Assembly: GCA_020444065.1 (NCBI GenBank)
Contig: JAHLLQ010000003.1
Location: forward strand, 754,979 to 818,978
Reading direction: 5' to 3'
Origin: a bacterium
GTDB taxonomy: Bacteria; Sumerlaeota; Sumerlaeia; SLMS01; JAHLLQ01
Length of the DNA stretch: 64,000 bases
A program made the translations under genes and the position numbers. The stretch's first letter is position 1, and each line of letters starts with the position of its first letter. This document shows, one piece after another, positions 62,010-64,000 of the stretch. The notes under the pieces were generated by a model, which saw only the letters and a program-made list of their open reading frames with translations, ran no database searches and was not told the origin of the DNA.

Positions 62010-64000
62010 TCAGTTCCCCCGGGGGGAAAGGCGCTGCGATCCCATCCCACGACGGAATTCAGCGATCACCGTATCGAAATCCTCCCCCATGTCCACCAAC
62101 CCATAGTAGGCGCGCTCGCGCAGGCGATCATCCTCATCCGAGCGCAGGATCTCCCATAGCTTCTCGCGGGCCTCGTCGGTGCCCTGGAATCCGAGACCGG
62201 CGATCAGATTGGAACGGAAATCCTCCATTGAATCCGAGTCGTACGCCTCAACAAGGACACTCGCCACGGCCGGGCGGAGTCCCGCGGGGGCCGGATGCGT
62301 CGCCAGCGCGAGTGCCGCCGCCGGGCGGGCCTGCGGTGCAAGCGACTCGTCGCGCCAGACCTCCAGCATGCGCTTCGTGAGCGGAAGGCTCACTTCCGGC
62401 GCGTTCTGATAGAGAAACGCAACCTCTCCGACTGCCATGGGATCGTGGGAAAGCTGCACCAGGGCTTCCTCGATCCCCGGGGAGATGGGGCGAGTAGAAA
62501 GCGCCGCAATGGAGGCGTACGCGACCAGGCCGTCCTCACTCAACAGCTTCAGAATCACAGTCTCCGCCGGGGGAACTGTTGCGTCGCCACCACACTGTAT
62601 CGTGGCCATTGCAAGACGCATACGTACCAGATCGGAGGGATCATCAACCAGTTGAGCCAGCCGCTGAACGTCGGACCCGTCACCGCCCGCGTATGGAAGA
62701 GCGGCGACAGCGGCCGCCCGCACGATCTCGCTTTCGGCCGCAAGCAATCGCCGAACGCGTGGAAGGAACAACTCTGGCCTATCCAATCGGCCGCCGAACT
62801 CGATCATCGCCACAAGGGCGGCGGAGGCCCGGGCATTCCCTTCGGGATTCGAGTCGGCCTGATCGAGCAGGGCCAGGATCCTGTCTGCCGCGTTCGGGAT
62901 CAACGAAGTTCCATCTGGTTGGATCTCTGCCAGCAGTTCCTCGTGGGCTTTGGCAACTTGGGGATCACCGAGCAATCCCCGACGGAGCTGTTCCTCCTTC
63001 GAGGTCTCATCCTGAGCGTTCACGGGCGCCTCCTGTCCGCTGACACGTCCAATCGTCAGGATTCCGGCCGCGGCGACGACGACGAGCACTCCGGCGATTC
63101 CGATCGCGCGGTGGCGGCCGCTGACGGGCGATTCGAGCTTTCCATTCTCCAATCTACGCAAGCGGCGCAGGATCTCCGGACTTCCGAACAGGGCGGTGTC
63201 AGGCTCGAACCTCGGGGATGATGCGAAGAGCAAGGCCAGCCGAGCTAGAGTCCGCGCATAGCCAGTTCGATCGCCGATGTCCCGCGCCGCGGCCGCGTCG
63301 CAGGCTTCTTCGCACAGCCCGCGATGCAGCGCCGCTGCCACCCACAGCAGCGGATGGAACCAAAACAACACCTGCAGTACGCGCATGCCGAGACTCCAAA
63401 GCGGATCGCGGTGGCGCCAGTGAGCCGACTCGTGTGCGACAACTCCGAGTAGTTCCTCTTCCGTTGCCTCATCGATCAAACGCCGCGGCAGGACGATCGC
63501 CGAGCCGGATATCATCGTCACAAAAGGCGTGACCATCTCCTCCGAGATCAGAATTCGCAATCCTGGAGGCAATATATCACGAATGCGCGCTGGCAATTCA
63601 TCTGCTGCAGGATGCGCGTTCTTGATTACTCCCACGATTCGGCGGAAACCCACGCCGAGCCAGGCGAGGCCGATTGCGACTCCGAACAACCATATTCCAA
63701 CAAGAGCGGCAGTGGGGGAGAGGCTGGACGATACCTTCTCCGTCCGCCTGAGTGAATTCGAAGACCGCGTAGTATTGGCTTCAGACCTCGTTGCGCTCGG
63801 CAATGCAATTCGGGAAAAATGTGGTGCTGTTCCGTCGGCCGGCAGGAGAGGGACGGAGATTTGGGGGGCAAAGGCACTGACGATCAAAGTGCCGAATGCC
63901 GCGAGGATTCCCGCGCGCAGGATGAACAAGCGAACGTTCGCTCGCCCCCTGGCCATGAGCATTGTGACCGCGATTGCGATTGCCAGAACAACTGTGCTTC
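62010..64000 (-). CDS. M56-family metallopeptidase (BlaR1-like) fused to HEAT-like repeats, partial
   Basis: 662 residues are visible; the frame continues past 64000. Membrane helices near the N-terminus (FILRAGILAAFGTLIVSAFA and PTAALVGIWLFGVAIGLAWL) surround the cytoplasmic zinc-protease site LLGVVAHESAHWRHRDPLWS (HExxH), followed by another helix after LVLPRRLIDEATEEE, as in BlaR1/MecR1. A helix at about residue 305 (IGIAGVLVVVAAAGILTIGR) leads to about 330 soluble residues of HEAT-like repeats (RAAAVAALPYAGGDGSDVQR, RERAYYGLVDMGEDFDTVIA). The penicillin-binding domain of BlaR1 is replaced by the HEAT region. The regulator that usually pairs with this family would lie upstream, outside the window. 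Confidence 0.88.
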   Translation of the reverse strand, partial: STVVLAIAIAVTMLMARGRANVRLFILRAGILAAFGTLIVSAFAPQISVPLLPADGTAPHFSRIALPSATRSEANTTRSSNSLRRTEKVSSSLSPTAALVGIWLFGVAIGLAWLGVGFRRIVGVIKNAHPAADELPARIRDILPPGLRILISEEMVTPFVTMISGSAIVLPRRLIDEATEEELLGVVAHESAHWRHRDPLWSLGMRVLQVLFWFHPLLWVAAALHRGLCEEACDAAAARDIGDRTGYARTLARLALLFASSPRFEPDTALFGSPEILRRLRRLENGKLESPVSGRHRAIGIAGVLVVVAAAGILTIGRVSGQEAPVNAQDETSKEEQLRRGLLGDPQVAKAHEELLAEIQPDGTSLIPNAADRILALLDQADSNPEGNARASAALVAMIEFGGRLDRPELFLPRVRRLLAAESEIVRAAAVAALPYAGGDGSDVQRLAQLVDDPSDLVRMRLAMATIQCGGDATVPPAETVILKLLSEDGLVAYASIAALSTRPISPGIEEALVQLSHDPMAVGEVAFLYQNAPEVSLPLTKRMLEVWRDESLAPQARPAAALALATHPAPAGLRPAVASVLVEAYDSDSMEDFRSNLIAGLGFQGTDEAREKLWEILRSDEDDRLRERAYYGLVDMGEDFDTVIAEFRRGMGSQRLSPRGN

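Noticed and set aside
61980-62040. C/G palindrome (CCCCCGGGGG) at the end of the M56 gene
   Set aside because: Ten bases of pure G/C at a coding end; too simple to call a site.

Overview
The window comes from a GC-rich diderm bacterium. An lpxA gene for the first step of lipid A synthesis, a lipobox protein and O-antigen-ligase-type proteins all point to an outer membrane with lipopolysaccharide. The intact tuf-S10-spc-alpha ribosomal block has ordinary bacterial order. Several secreted proteins carry Pro-Thr-Pro-Ser linkers followed by a dockerin-like calcium-loop tail, a style I associate with poorly cultured diderm lineages such as Sumerlaeota, Hydrogenedentota or Planctomycetota. Sequence reading alone does not fix the phylum. 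No rRNA, tRNA, CRISPR array, phage gene or insertion sequence was seen.

Layout. 1-23.5 kb is mostly minus strand. It holds a truncated amino-acid permease, a 2101-residue secreted beta-helix protein, an overlapping three-gene unit (two O-antigen-ligase-fold proteins with an unknown 152-residue protein between them), and a coupled unit of glycosyl-hydrolase-like protein, tadA and hypE. It continues with galT, an EamA transporter overlapping a LolD-type ATPase, a small exported protein, and two GT-C-type membrane glycosyltransferases on either side of a methyltransferase that is coupled to a 30-residue membrane peptide. 23.5-42 kb is the translation block: a probable promoter and long structured leader, tuf, a terminator, then rpsJ through rplQ including secY, adk, map, infA and rpmJ, ending at a clear terminator. 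42-47.3 kb is housekeeping: a BtpA-family protein, a GNAT acetyltransferase, a zinc-ribbon membrane protein, comEC and an ftsB-like gene. 47.7-55.6 kb holds three consecutive secreted proteins on the plus strand (subtilase, M43 metalloprotease, binding-module protein), each with its own terminator and all sharing one C-terminal module. A TPR protein and a coupled lipoprotein follow. 58.7-64 kb is minus strand: lpxA, a GT2 and a GT4 in one run, and a truncated M56 metallopeptidase fused to HEAT-like repeats.

How the parts fit. The ribosomal block is a conventional growth-rate unit; its S14, L36, S4 and Adk all keep zinc-binding cysteines. The flanking genes are dominated by envelope and export functions: polysaccharide assembly, lipid A, surface glycosylation and large exported proteins. 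The most notable candidate system is the family of exported proteins with a common EF-hand-loop tail. That tail may be a calcium-dependent docking or sorting module, but no receptor gene is recognisable here. The second is the structured leader upstream of tuf, which contains UUCG-loop hairpins.
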